Assembly: GCF_963169125.1 (NCBI RefSeq)
Contig: NC_084794.1
Span: forward strand, 225,243,409 to 225,307,408
Origin: Humulus lupulus
Taxonomy: Eukaryota > Streptophyta > Magnoliopsida > Rosales > Cannabaceae
Direction of reading: 5' to 3'
DNA: 64,000 nt
Positions 10,504-22,895 of the stretch are shown here, in pieces. The notes below the pieces were generated by a model. It was not told where the DNA came from. It saw only the letters and a program-made list of their open reading frames with translations, and searched no databases. Numbering within the stretch: position 1 is the first letter of the stretch; every line of letters begins with the position of its first letter. The translations under genes and the position numbers were made by a program.

Positions 10504-12801
10504 TGTAACGCCCTGGTTACCCCAGAACAGTTACGGTGAACAGGAAATTTGACCCGCTACCCGAGTCCTTTGTTTAAAAACGTGCATCTAAGTGTTATTA
10601 ACAAGCTAAGGTAGAAAACCAATAAAAAGGAAAGGATATATTTTATTTAATACATAAAACTGTTCATGGGTCCATCAAAACATTTACAAGTTATTTACAA
10701 CTCAAACTGGTCATTACTGTTTCAGATTTACAAACCTGCCGACCTAAGCGGCAAAAATAGGGTAAACCCCCTAGTTCCTCTGAGAATTCCTTGGTCGTGG
10801 TGGTCAAGCGGCCGCATATGTACACATCACCACCTAAGCTCTCCACTCAAGGTTGGGTGAGCTTTTCATTCCCTTTACCTGCACCACATAGCACCCATGA
10901 GCCAAGGCCCAGCAAGAAAACACAATATAGCATGATATAATATCAACAATGATCATAATAATCATTCAGGACTTTCAGTCCAAAACAGGTAAGTGATAGT
11001 CGCAAAAGTCACTAAGGTGGGTACAACTTCCTTCAGCCATGTGACGATAGGGTCACCGGGGCTTAACAGATAAGTGAACCTTTCACTAGCTTAAACATGA
11101 TAGGTGCATGATGACTAGTCACCAACATAACCTTCCTCATGACTCTAGAGTCATAACTATGGAACACTGTTTCCTAGCCATGTGACAAGCAGTCACCTAG
11201 GCCTTTGGCCTTGGCTCTGAGTAACTAGTCTTAGACTAGCCATGCACTTATAAGTTTGATCGACCTTAGGGTCGGTCCAGCATTAATGCCTTAGAGTCAT
11301 TCAATGATAATATCAATTAGATCTAATCTTCATTCGGCCCTGCGTTCAGGACGCTTATGCCGTTTCTGACTCTTAGGTCAATGATACGCAACCAGTGTCG
11401 TCCCTGACTAATCAGTGCCATACAAAAGTAAACAACGTCCTCTAGCATTTAATATGCAATCAATGTGCACATTTATCAACAAACATGCCTCAACAACAAT
11501 CATGCATGTCATATACACAGGGTGCAGTTTTCTTACCTCTGATTCGAGCGAGAATGAATAAAAGAACGACCCCTTAGAACGATTTGACTTTTACTCCTTT
11601 AGCGGTCAGCTAATCATAACCAAATATGGGACACCATCAATAAAATAATTAACAAAGGTTCCCAAACCAAGATCTAGCTTCCGGGACATCAATCCCCACT
11701 AATCCGGGTAGAAGGAACAATCTCGAGGCCTAAAACCAAGCTCCTGGGGCCAAAACACTCAAACGGGCTCAAACCTGCTCAAGGGCTACGGCCCTAACAC
11801 CTTGGGTTGTGGCCCCCAGCCACTCCAGGAGCAAGGGTCGTGGCACCCAGCAAGGCCAAAACCTTCCTCCGCTTCTTCGAGCTAGGGCCGTGACGCCCAA
11901 GAACAAGGTCGCAGCCCCCAACCCAGAACCATCCCCAAACTCGTTTTCCTTCATTCCAAACCTCCCAAAAACATACCTAAACACTTCCAAATCATCAAAT
12001 CAAAGTTCCCAAGCTTCCCAATGATCCAAAACCATCAAATCCCGAGGCTCAAACGAACCAAAAACTCAACTATTCACAAAAGCCAATTCGAAGCTTAGAA
12101 ACTCTAAAAGAACTCAAAACTTAGATTACCTTTGATTTGGTTGTTTCTCATCAAATCCTTCGGTCAAGAAGCTTCTAATCTTTCCTAGGATCGCTATGCC
12201 TCGATCCTCGCTTGATTCCAACTCCTAGAACTCGAGATTCCTTGGAAAATGCCTCGAACGTTAAAACGAACTAATGGGAAGAGAACGAGAGGTTTTCTAA
12301 CGTAAGGTTCTATCTAACAAGCTACTTCAAGCTTAAGTAACCTCAAATAAAACCTAATGCTCGAGACCCCAAAAACACCCCCGGGGACATTATAGTCAAA
12401 ACTTCCAGAATTTCCTCCTGATCTCAAAAATTCCCAATTTATCATCAAATAAAATTCTCATTACTCAATATCCCAATAAAAGACCCCCGTTATGAAAAAA
12501 CCACTAATTTATAATATAAAACCGTCTCATGCCGAATAGCTCGAATATATCTCCATAATAATGGGATCTTATCCACAAATCACAATATGCACCCAAATAC
12601 ACAAATATGCCCTCAACGGGCCAAATTACCAAAACACCCTAATAATCACATGTGGACCCACATGCATGCATATAACATCATATTATAATATAATTCACAT
12701 AAACATGCATATATTCATTTAATGACATAATTAAACAATTATGGCCCTCCCGGCCTACTAATCCAGCCATTAAACCGCATTAGGGATTTTGGGGCATTAC
12801 A
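10504..12801 (-). mobile_element. Solo LTR J
   Basis: It starts TGTAACGCCCTGG and ends GGGGCATTACA, with perfect 5 bp duplications attgt at 10499-10503 and 12802-12806. It is 2298 bp long with no protein frame of note. In minus orientation it begins TGTAATGCCCCAAAATCCC, like the start of LTR H (TATAATGCCCTAATTTC at 61527). Its reverse complement carries a CTATGTGGTGCAGGTAAAGG block matching H near 63673. It is nested within sequence I. Confidence 0.82.
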
Positions 12802-14429
12802 ATTGTAGTTTTGTTCACATTGGATAGGGTTTAGGTGAGGTGTAAAGAGAGGAAATTGTGAGATTTAGGCTTATTTTTTGGGATAGGATTTGGGCTTTCA
12901 CACTTATGTTATTTTCTTAGGGTTAGGTCACTAGGATGTTATAAATAGAAGAGTGTGAGCCTTGGGAATACCCCTTTGTGGCTGCCGAAGCTTTGGGAGA
13001 AAGAAAGAGAGGGAGTGCACAAGAAAGAGAGGAAAAGAGAGAAAGAATAAGAAGAAGGGTGGGGTTTAAACTCTTTAGGTGCCCAAGGATTGATTTGCTT
13101 TGTGTTCTTAACACTACCAATGAGATAATGGGATTCCCTACCTTTTTGTTGATTTGATTATTGTTTATGGTCATGGATTAGTGTTTGATGTTTTGAGAAA
13201 ATATGTCTATGTTTGATCATATAGTTTGGCGAATATCTCTTGATTAGATTTTAATTAAATTTAGGTGAAACAAGAGTGTATTGTTGGATGTACCTAGCCT
13301 ATAGTGTTTGGTTCATGTTATTCTTTTGAATTTTGATAAAACATGTTTCTTATTTAGGGGATACGGTTTAAGGTTTGAGCATAAGGAATATTAGCATGAG
13401 AAATGTGATGTATGAATACTTTATGTATTATTAGGAAAATCATGTTAGAGTTTTTATATTATTATAAAATATAATGTGTTGAGGATGTATGATTGAATTA
13501 GGTAGCATGATTTAGTTTGTATATTTCTTAATGTTTGATGGTGTATTCGGCCAAGGCTTTGTTTTTTTGGGTTTTATGTTTTTTAAATGATTTAACTCGT
13601 TGATACATGCTAATTGTATTTTGGAATGCATGAAAATATAGGAACATGTTAGGTTAATGGTTAAACATGAATATGGGCATATTTAAATAAAATAATTCTT
13701 GCTGATTTTTGTTCATATTTTATAGTAATGGATCATACTTCATGTCTTAAAATTTCACATTTTAGAATTAATATAAGTAAAAGGTGATTTTTCACATTTT
13801 AATAATGTATTTTTTTCAATAAAATACATGCATATTTTTATGGGTTAAAGGTTGAGAAAAACTATTTTTTAAAAAAAGATGCTTAGAAATTGGTTTATTA
13901 ATAGTCTTTTTTACCAACTTTTAGGTCCTTAGATATTCTTTTTAAAAATTGTTTCAAACATGTTATGAGTTTTAGGTAATGTGAAACATGAGTTTTGGTC
14001 AAAATTTTGCAAAACAAAGTGTCACATTTTTTTTTGTACATTTCGACCAAGTCTATAATTTCATGTTTGAGTTTGTTTAAAATTCTTATGTGATTAATTC
14101 TATGATTTTATGTACAAATAGTAGCATGGTAAGCGGTATTTCATGCATTATGAGTTTTGTGAAATTCTTTGTAACCTATAGGTTTCGGCATAAGCATTTA
14201 TAAAGTGTATAAAGTTCATGAAAACTTTTGTTATATGCTTGTGTGAGTATGAATTGTGATTGAGACCAAATTGTACTTGTTATGTTTAGGCTTTTGAGGA
14301 AGTGGTCATGTGTTGCTTGGGTTTTGTGCATGGACTTGAGGTAAGGAAGTTAGCTAGATTTATGCTTTGTTTCTTAATGGACTTTGGTTAAAAGATATGT
14401 ATGGATTTGTTTGTGTTTGCTTAACCTAG

Positions 14430-14700
14430 TGTTGCAGCATTATTAAAGGCAGGAGTGCCTAAAGTCTAGACAATAGGGGTGCTAGGTAAAAACATGGACA
14501 ATAGGGGTGTCATGTAAGTAACCAAAATGAGAGTTGCATATGATCATTGGTCAATAGGGAAGTCATGATCTTATGTTGCTAGTCATTGGATGATAGGGGA
14601 GTCATGATCTTATGTTGTTTGCTTAAGTTGATCGTCGGACAATAGGGGTGTCATGATCTTATGTTGTATGTTTATGTTTATGTTGCAATTGATCTTATGT
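14430..14700. repeat. Short tandem repeats in sequence I
   Basis: Four to five imperfect copies of a unit with ACAATAGGGG(T/A)GTCATG followed by ATCTTATGTTG. The spacing is roughly 60 bp. No coding role is apparent. Confidence 0.7.
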
Positions 14701-15250
14701 TTATGGTTATGATCTTATAATGTACGATTATGCTTACGTCGCAATTAGTCTCGTGTTTATAATTAAGACTTTATGTTGATAATGATTACTATAAGAAAAG
14801 TATGTTAACAATATATGAGATATGTCGCTTATGCTTGTATGTCGTATTTGCACTTCCTTACTGGGGTTTTAGCCCACTCCCTTACTTTCTCTCTTGCAGG
14901 TAGACACTATATAGACTCGTGTGACACGCATGGTGAGCTGAGTCAGTTTCCCACAAGTATGTATGTATGTTGCGGGGAGCCAATGAACGAGGAAATGATC
15001 TGCAATGCCATAGTGTCTTAGAGTCTTTCCTTATATTAATTTATCAGTAGGATGTATTTATTTATTTTAAGACTACATCAAATTCTCTATCTTTTTGTAA
15101 ACATTGGATCCAACTGTGCATTATTTTCAATAAGGACCCACTGGCGTTTCAGTCATACTATGAAATCTTTTAACTTATTATTAAAACTAATATTTTAATA
15201 AAGACATGCCATTAGGGGCATCATAGTTTGGGTGGGAGGTATATGGGTTT

Positions 15251-16237
15251 TTCAGGGCTAGGATCGGATCGGAGTCAGGACTGCGAAGACACCGTTCGCA
15301 CAAGAGCAACGTTGGGCTCACCGATAATTGAAGAACAAAGATTTAGATTTATAGATCTTCACATTTGAACATATGTAGAAATCCCATTGCAGAGTTCAAG
15401 AACCCGCATCTTTTGCTTGCGATGAAAGATCCATGTCATCTATTAGTGGGGAGTTTAGATCAACTCAGTTTATTTTTCAAGCAAAATGTCATTGGTCTAT
15501 TGTTGTTGTGCTAACTTTTTATTGGTTTGTTATTGTTGTAGAACAAGAAACGGTTTGGGAATAAATCCATTACTGAGCAAGATTCAACCTTTTACCAATT
15601 AGAAAAAATCCAGAAAAAGAAATCAGTCTATCATAATAGAAAAGAAAAATAAAACAAAGACACAAATTGAAAAGAAAGATAGAGAAACTCAGATGAGATG
15701 ATACATTAAAAAAAAGAAAAGAAAGTTTACCATTACAACAATGAGGATTCAACGTGGTTTTTCTTTTTAATTTTAGATTTAGTTTTTAAGTTTTTATTAG
15801 TTAAATTATATGTCTAAAATTTTTTATTAGTTAAATTTTAAGATTTTTTTAATTGATATATATTTTTTATTATTTTAAATTAAGTAGATTCTTAAAAAAT
15901 ATATTTTTTAATGATTTTAATTTATTTATTAAATTAAAATTTATTTGACCCAATTAGGTACCGCGATGTGTACCCTTGGATTCACTTAATAGCCCAAAAA
16001 CCAAAATAGTAATGGTAAGTATTTATGTTACCAATTTTTTTACTTAGATATTTAAGTACAACAAATCAAACTACAAATATATTTTTGCACCAAATTTCCC
16101 AAAATAAATATAATGGTTGATTATTTATTTTTGGTGCAAAGCTTTGGGTGATATCTCATAACTAGGACCTTAGAATAATTTCAGAAATTATTGGGGTTCC
16201 ATAAATTAGTCTTGGAAGACTTTAGACTAAGATTTCA
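15251..16237. other. AT-rich stretch without recognised gene
   Basis: It is low in GC with long A/T runs (15770-15950). I found no conserved protein motif, LTR end or RNA gene on either strand. Confidence 0.6.
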
Positions 16238-16825
16238 TGTGTTGGAGAAACACATTTATTCTTGAAATATATTATTGGATATATTCATGCTAATGTCCAG
16301 TATATAGCATGATATTTGAGGTTTAAACATTTTTATTAAGCTAATTAATCATTTAATGGTATTTTGGCTCAGTAATGGGGTTGAGCGTCATGGTGATGTA
16401 GAAGGGGTTACTAAGCCTAAGTAGTTAGTAGATGTTAGGGGTATTAAAATGGAATTTTTATTGAATGAAATGAGGACTTAAATTGCATGTTGCCATCGGT
16501 TTGGAGTAGTTAGTGAGATTGTGGAGATTTAATTATTATTAAGTTAATAAGGGTTTTATTATAAATATTATATATATATATGGATGTCTATTATAATAAT
16601 GGAGAATCACCAAGTTACCCAGAGTTAAATATCAACATTAATTATTGATTGTATTTGCAGTATTTACTTCATTTTCTTAGATCATATTTATGTGTATAAA
16701 TAGGGGTCTATCCCTATTGAAATAAGACACAAGAGTTTCACTCTCAATACACATCTCTCTCTATTACTCTGTCTATTTCTTTTATTTATAATTTATATTT
16801 CAGTATTCTTAATAGTTTTATAACA
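16238..16825 (+). repeat. Possible solo copia-type LTR
   Basis: The sequence begins TGTGTTGGAGAAACAC and ends TTTTATAACA. It holds GTATAAATAGGGG (16694-16706), then AAGACACAAGAG and a CT-rich stretch, the usual layout of a copia LTR promoter and leader. gattt occurs after the right end and close to, but not directly next to, the left end, so the duplication is not convincing. No internal region is present. Confidence 0.35.
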
Positions 16826-17800
16826 GATTTATATATATAGGAATAATTGTAGGCATCACTTTTGCCCTTATCAGAAGTGTGTTTTCTATTTTTGGCACTA
16901 AGAAATTATAACTTTTTTTTTTGTATGATGATGTTATAATAGTCATCCCACCAATTTGAAAATTCTGAATAATTTACAGTGTCGAAATCCAAGTTCAAAC
17001 CATTAATTGCACGAGTGCTTGATTTTTTATACGTGTGGAGAATAAAATATTTGAACTCTAATTTCAGTAGTATAAACTATTCAGAATTTCTCGAAAATTG
17101 ACGGGATGACGGTTGAAATCGTGAAGTGTTTTATACCACCTTGTGTAAGACTACTTAACCAATCTAAAAAAAAAAGCACAATTACATTTATCGAAGTTGG
17201 TGAAAAGGTTAGGCAAAAGCCTACCATCAGAGCACACTGCACTAAAAAATTCAACACCTTTCTCTCTCAATCAAGTTCTCCCATCATTTCCCAAGTCCAA
17301 GAAGACAATCTTCAACGAGGTCGGGAGATAGTTTTATATACTCAATACTAGCGTACGAGTGTGTCTTTCAATGAATCTGGCAAACTAGAATCTACCAAAC
17401 CTAACAAGGAAAAGTAGCCAAAGAAAATAAATTATTGTTTTGCTCTATTCTCCAGTAGATCCACTAGATCTTCCCCCAAATCGTTTTAAGTCTCCTGTTT
17501 ATCGACTCCCCCTTCTTCTCTAAAAATAAAATCTTTTGACTCTTCTATCAAATCAAATCCATCACAAAAACTCATGTATTTAAAACAAAAAAATTGACCC
17601 TGTCTCCCAACAATCCAAAATCCTACTTCAACTAGCACTCTTAGGGGTCGTAGGTATGCAAAAATCTAGAGATGAAAATGAGAATCTAAACACTTTTCAT
17701 GTTTGGTACTGAGTTTGAATTTTCCTAACCTGGGAAACTGTACTCCAGGGGTTTTAACTTTTCATGATTCTGGCTTCAAGTGAAACTCACCTGACAGGTG
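16826..17800. other. Stretch without recognised gene
   Basis: An 81-codon plus-strand frame at 17106-17351 has no recognisable motif and no supporting context. Otherwise there are stops in all frames, AT-rich runs and no repeat ends. The last five bases, aggtg, would be one copy of the target-site duplication of element C. Confidence 0.55.
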
Positions 17801-18662
17801 TGTTGAGTGCATTTTTCGCTATCAACCTAATATGAGAGTTTAAAGAAAATAATAGAAAAGAACACAACGATTTTACATGGTTAAGGCTATAAAAGAGCCA
17901 TAGTCAACGAGTCTCTGATATTTAGTGAGCTTGAAGCTTGTTTGAGCAAGCTTCAATGGTGTTTCTCAGGCAGCATATATATTGCACTAAGTTAGAGAGT
18001 TTCTCTCTCTAAAATTCAAAACCTCTACAAGGAAATACCCTAACCCTATTTAGAGAGGTTGGGATAATTAATCCCAATCATATATATTTAATTTAAATTT
18101 CCCTATTCATGGGGTATTAATTCAAATTAATACAAAAAGGAGTGCACTAAATAGAGACTACGACCCAGGTGGATTGCACAGGGCCCATTGCAGAAAGTTG
18201 TCCACTAGCTTTATGGGGAACATGCCCTTGATAGTGTCAGGGTGGGGCCGCACGTTTTCTCCATGTCAGTTGGCATAGTGGTAAATGTCGATTTTCGAGT
18301 GTACGACTCGACACCACTACTTGAGGATCCTTCAAAAGGTTGTCAGGCGATCTTCTGGTGGCTCATATGTGCAGTGACTGACACCTGGCAGCTCGTCTAG
18401 ATTCTGAGGAAAAAATCCTAGACGTGGAGGACAGCTGACAGAAGAAGGCCCGATGACCTCTATACTAGTCCTCGAGGAGTGATCTCACCTGGAGACATCT
18501 ACACCTCAAGGACGGACCTCAGGGGTGGCCTCCCTTGGAGACATCCGCATCTGGCTAGTTCGGGGTACCAAGAGGAGTTCACCCTCCGAGAACATCATAC
18601 CTTGTCTTTCCATTAATTACTCCTAATTTCCACGTGTCGAGTGGTAAAATACACGGACAACA
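17801..18662 (-). repeat. 3' LTR of element C
   Basis: Runs from TGTTGAGTGC to ACGGACAACA, 862 bp, with TGTTG/CAACA terminal inverted bases. The inner edge is set by the adjoining polypurine tract. Its leader block (TTACATGGTTAAGG... CAACGAGTCTCTGA) resembles the equivalent block of A's LTR (TTATACGTGGTTGGGG... CCACGAGTCTGTAG). The partner LTR is outside the window. Confidence 0.7.
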
Positions 18663-18680
18663 TTTGCACCCCAAGTTTTT
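18663..18680 (-). promoter_or_regulatory. Polypurine tract of element C
   Basis: The minus strand reads AAACTTGGGGTGCAAA directly before TGTTGTCC of the LTR. Element E has the near-identical AAACTTTGGGGGGCAAA before TGTTATCC. This is the plus-strand DNA priming site, and it fixes element orientation. Confidence 0.75.
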
Positions 18681-19034
18681 GGTCGTCCTCGGATAGTGGA
18701 GACTTAGATTGAGAGGAGTAGTTTGAAAAGGTCTTCGGGGGAGGGGGGAGACATTTGGGCTTCCCTTAACATCATTCTTGAAAATCACGCCACGTGTTAA
18801 CACCCTATTTCTGGGCCCATTAATCCGTGCAATTAATGAGGGGTCAACTCCATGGCCCAAAACATCCAATCCGTACCCTAGGCATCCCTTCGCCCTGTGC
18901 TGAAGGCACCCTTTCCAATTCTAATGATCACGATCCATTCTTTTTTATCTTGACCATTGGATCGTTGTCAAGTACCTACAATGTAGGTAATCTGACGGTC
19001 AGGGTGGGATTGCTTCCTCCCCAAGTTCTACTAG

Positions 19035-21020
19035 TATAAAAACTCGAGAACCACTTCTTAGTATGCACTTTAACCATCCGAAATTCAAAATCTCACAAAC
19101 TCTCTCATCTTCCTCCAGCTTCCAAGACCTTCAACCATCTCTGAGTTTCCTCTGCAATTCTAGACGGTCGGTGAGAAAGGGAAGCGAATGGCTAGAATCA
19201 GTCAAGCCTTCATGTTATGAGAGGACCCTGCCATTGCAGCGACAAGACCCCTTCGAGTTGGCATCTCGGAGGAAGCAACCAATGAGGGTCTGATGCCAAT
19301 GAACAAGCCTTACACCACCGCGGGATTCAAGGCCGAGGCAATCCCCAACAAGCTCCAACATCAGGGGACATTTGAGAAGATTCTCACCCACTACGAGTTG
19401 GACACCCGTGAGATGTTGTTGCGCCTATCTCGAGAGGATGATAGGGCGTATGAGAGCATTCACGGGCTCGGGCCCTGAAGTGCTTATCATTTCCAGGCTA
19501 GTGTAACCCTGCCTTTGCACAGTACTATGCCGAATTCCTTAAGTTCATCGACATAGCTCCTTTCTAGTTGTCCCCGAATGGATATCGGGTGTTGGTTGGG
19601 CTCTACGTTCTATACAGGAGACAGAATTGGCCTGCCCCTTCCCCAGCTGAGATATTGTACGTCTGCGGCTTTTGGCAGTGTCCGAGGAAGGGGGACCAAG
19701 ATGGGTACTACACCCTGATGAAGCATACATTCGCAGGGGTGAGATACAAAACTCCCGACGGCAACGAGAACCATGCTCGAGACTACAAGGACCACTTCTT
19801 CTAGGCAACTGGTTTCTCGACGAGGACCAATCCCGGCTTGCTCTTGAACTTCGCTATGGTTGGTAAGTGCTTCTGTCCTTGAGTCTTTTCATCTGATAGT
19901 GTCCCGCTTGGAATTTATCCTTATTTTTGAAATGTCTCATTTCATATGCCTTCCATCGTACACCTTTCGTTGATTCCTTCAATGAAAGGTTTAAGATAAT
20001 GAACAACCTCCGCAACGAGGATTTGTATCTTACCTTCCACGACACTAATGTCAATCTTTAGCAGTATAGAATAATGCGAGAGGGGAAAAGTATAAACCCG
20101 ATGGTCCTCACCAGCTTTCAGGACTTGAACCAATCACACCACGAGGCAAGGCTCCGCACGAAATAAGTGGTGGCTAAGGCGCAATTTGAATATATGAAAT
20201 TCCTTTGAGAGGAGCATTTGGAGAGCGTCCTCATCGACTATGCGCGCCATCGGTTTTTGGCAGTACGAGACCAATCCGACACAGGAGATTGGTCAACTCA
20301 TCCGTGAGTTCACCCATTTTATCCTTCACCCGGAGGAGCCTGATCGTAATGGGGCTCTCGAGGAGATTTTTATTTTTAGTTTTGCATGCATTTTTGCTTG
20401 TTTTTACTGCTTCACTTTCCTTCCGAGGATTTGACCAGTTTGTTTTCTTTGTGCAGAAAGTATGGGCTTGTCCGAATTGGTCAGTTCGAAGCGTTATAGG
20501 GTTTCGGGACCCTCTCAGATAGACCTCTTAGCGATGTCCACCATGACGTCCACACCCCCGGCTGCTACGCCTCCAGACTTGGTGGCCTTAGTGGTTCCTG
20601 CAGCTGCTCCACTAGTCCTCACCCCGAGATAGTGGATCCTAAGGAGGTCATTGACCTTGAGGTTTTTCCCCCTCAACATGGGGGATCCTCTAGGAAGGGC
20701 AAGGAAATCCCTTTAAAGGTGCCGAACTCTCCTCTAGTTAGGGCACCTCGCTTGATAGTCTTCCCATAGCATTATGACGGTGAAGACTTCGAGAAGCACA
20801 AGTGGGTCATTGAGTACTACAATGCCCGTAATGACGAGGGCAGCAAGGACTTCAGACTCCTTGCTAAATTCCTACGCGGGGACCGGCCGCAAGATTATGT
20901 CGCTCCTCCCAGCCGTGAGGAGTTGGAACCTCTCCTTGTGGGGAGAGTAGGAGAGAAAACTACTTCGCTTGCCGCGGAGCTTTTCCAAGGGATAGCGGGG
21001 TCCCTGTGTGAGATGCATTC
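19035..21020 (+). pseudogene. Opposite-strand extra gene of element C, 5' part (Transposase_28-like)
   Basis: A TATAAAAA at 19035-19042 lies about 150 bp before an ATG (19188) opening MARISQAF. Further on LSPNGYRVLVGLYVLYRRQN with WPAPSPAEI matches the TPNGYRMLVALYVLYKLNKW core of the same gene in E. I recognise it as the Pfam 'putative gypsy type transposon' family (Transposase_28). Splice-like sites occur (GGTAAGTGC after 19861; GTGCAG near 20452). Several stops break the frame (19201, 19566, 19803). The gene is cut at 21020 by copia D and resumes at 42613. Its function is unknown. Confidence 0.7.
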
Positions 21021-22877
21021 TGTTGGGGTTTTATGCCCTAATTAAAACCCAAATTCTTTGTAATCTCATTTTATTATCAATAAAAGAATATAAATCATTT
21101 TTTGACTTGGTCAATCACTTTGCTCACATGTTTTATTTTCATGATTATTTGTTTAATATAAACTTCTATTAAATCCCGAGCATATAGCTAATCTTATTTA
21201 TAGTGACGTAATCACAGTGGAATATAAATATGATTATATGTTCAAAATAAGTTAGTCCTAAGATTAGTCAGTGCACCAGATTTACACTGACTTGCCAATC
21301 TACGATATGATCTACTTACAAATTACAATGTTATGTTCTTTCCAGAACATTAGCAAAGTAGATAAGATCGGATGTATTTGTTACGTCGGACAGGACCGAT
21401 ATTGACAGTTAATAAGATAAGTAAACATACCGCTATTATCTATTCTAGTCATATCATATAGTTGACCATAGGTCAATTCAATCTCAATTCTGAGTGGTTA
21501 GTATTCTAACTGATTGTATTATTTGAGTTCTTTGACTTGTTCGTTACCAGCTTACCCTACGGACTAGCCCATACTTACATCTTGGGAACTCGGTAGTATA
21601 ATTGAGTGGGAGTGTTAATCATAGATATGAACATCTATAGCTTCTGATGAAGAAGTGAAACGATGGTTTCCTTTTAGTTTGGTTCAAGGTGATAAATGAT
21701 AGAGATCTCATTTCAGTAATTAAATTAGTTTACTGAAATATCATTTACAAGGAACTAAGTGTTTTAAGGATAAAATACAATGAGGGGTAAAATGGTATTT
21801 TAGCCTTATCTCATTGTAGATCGTCTACAGTGGATTGAGTGACAATTATGGTTGTAACAATGGATAATTAATAGCGTATCTATATTTGTTATAGAGCGTT
21901 CTATGAATTCAAGAGTGCAATTCTGAGTCTATAGTGGAGTCACGAGGAATTAATAAGTTAGTAAATTTATTTGTTAGATTTATGATAACTTATTGGAGCT
22001 TGATTTCATAGGCCCATGGTCCCCATTGTACCTTGGATAAAATCATCTAGATAGTCTCAATTAATTGATTTAATCATCAATTAGAATTATCAAAGTTGAC
22101 CAGGTCAATTTTGGATAGTTTCACAGAGTTGTGTAATTTTTAGAAGAAAAGAGAAATTATGGCAGATTTATTAATTAAGATAAATTGGTATCTAAATTAA
22201 TAAATAAGTTTAAATCAAGGTTCAAATTATAAATAATTAATTTGATAAAGGATTTAAATAACTATTTAATTAATTAAATCAATAGAAAATAATACAGGCC
22301 TTGATTTTAAGTCCAATAGGCTTATAATCAAATGAGAAATTTCACGGGCCTATAGCCCATGATAATTTCGACATAGGGCTTCAAAATGGCTATTATTTTA
22401 TTGATTTTTTAATTAAATTAAATGACCTAATTGAGTCTATAAAAGGAGTGCTTAGAGAGAGGTCAGTAGGAGAAGTTTGATAAGTTTAAGTCATATTTTC
22501 TAATAGTTTTATATTCTTTCTAAACACAAGTCCTTTTCTAAACCTCTTTGTTATTTTCTTTTCTTCTCTCTATATCTATCTCATATGTTGAGAATTGCCC
22601 ACACTAGTCTAGGTGGTTCTAAGGATACATTGGAAGATTGTGAAGAAAATAGAAGATCGGTTCAGTTTCTTGATAATACTCTGCGACAGAGAGGTTACAA
22701 GAGTTAGAGAAACTGAAGGAAAGACTCTTAATTCCGCTGCGTATACTATAAGTATTATATTATTTGTTTCTCTTTGAATTCAATTTTAGAAACATGTTTT
22801 AGGCAATCTCGTATTAATTTGTTTAATATTAGATATACATAAAAATAAATAAAGATCATGTATAAGCTAATCCAACA
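21021..22877 (+). repeat. 5' LTR of element D
   Basis: TGTTGGGGTTTTATGCCC ... CTAATCCAACA. A TATAAAA promoter box at 22437-22443 precedes a CT-rich leader. It is nearly identical to 40761-42612 apart from point changes and a six-base indel near 22316. Confidence 0.96.
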
Positions 22878-22895
22878 ACTGGCCTTAGAGCCTTT
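22878..22895 (+). promoter_or_regulatory. Primer-binding site of element D
   Basis: TGGCCTTAGAGCC lies two bases after the LTR. It keeps the TGG and AGAGCC of the usual copia initiator-tRNA-Met site (TGGTATCAGAGCC) but differs in the middle four bases. Confidence 0.6.

Larger units (their letters stand above)
10163..15250 (+). mobile_element. Long LTR-like sequence I, interrupted by solo LTR J
   Basis: It starts TGTGTAGTGACCCAAAATTT after gggtt and ends near TTTGGGTGGGAGGTATAT before gggtt, so a 5 bp duplication is possible. CCCAAA and TTTGGG are inverted at the ends. It is AT-rich, has no coding frame, holds a TAGGGGTGTCATG-type tandem repeat (14430-14700), and near 14880 shows a CCCTTACTTT...GCAGGTAG block also seen in LTRs J and H. 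That shared block suggests one LTR superfamily. The right end lacks a clean CA, so this boundary is tentative. Confidence 0.5.

Noticed and set aside
17106..17351. 81-codon plus-strand frame
   Set aside because: No recognisable motif, no splice or promoter context, surrounded by AT-rich non-coding sequence.
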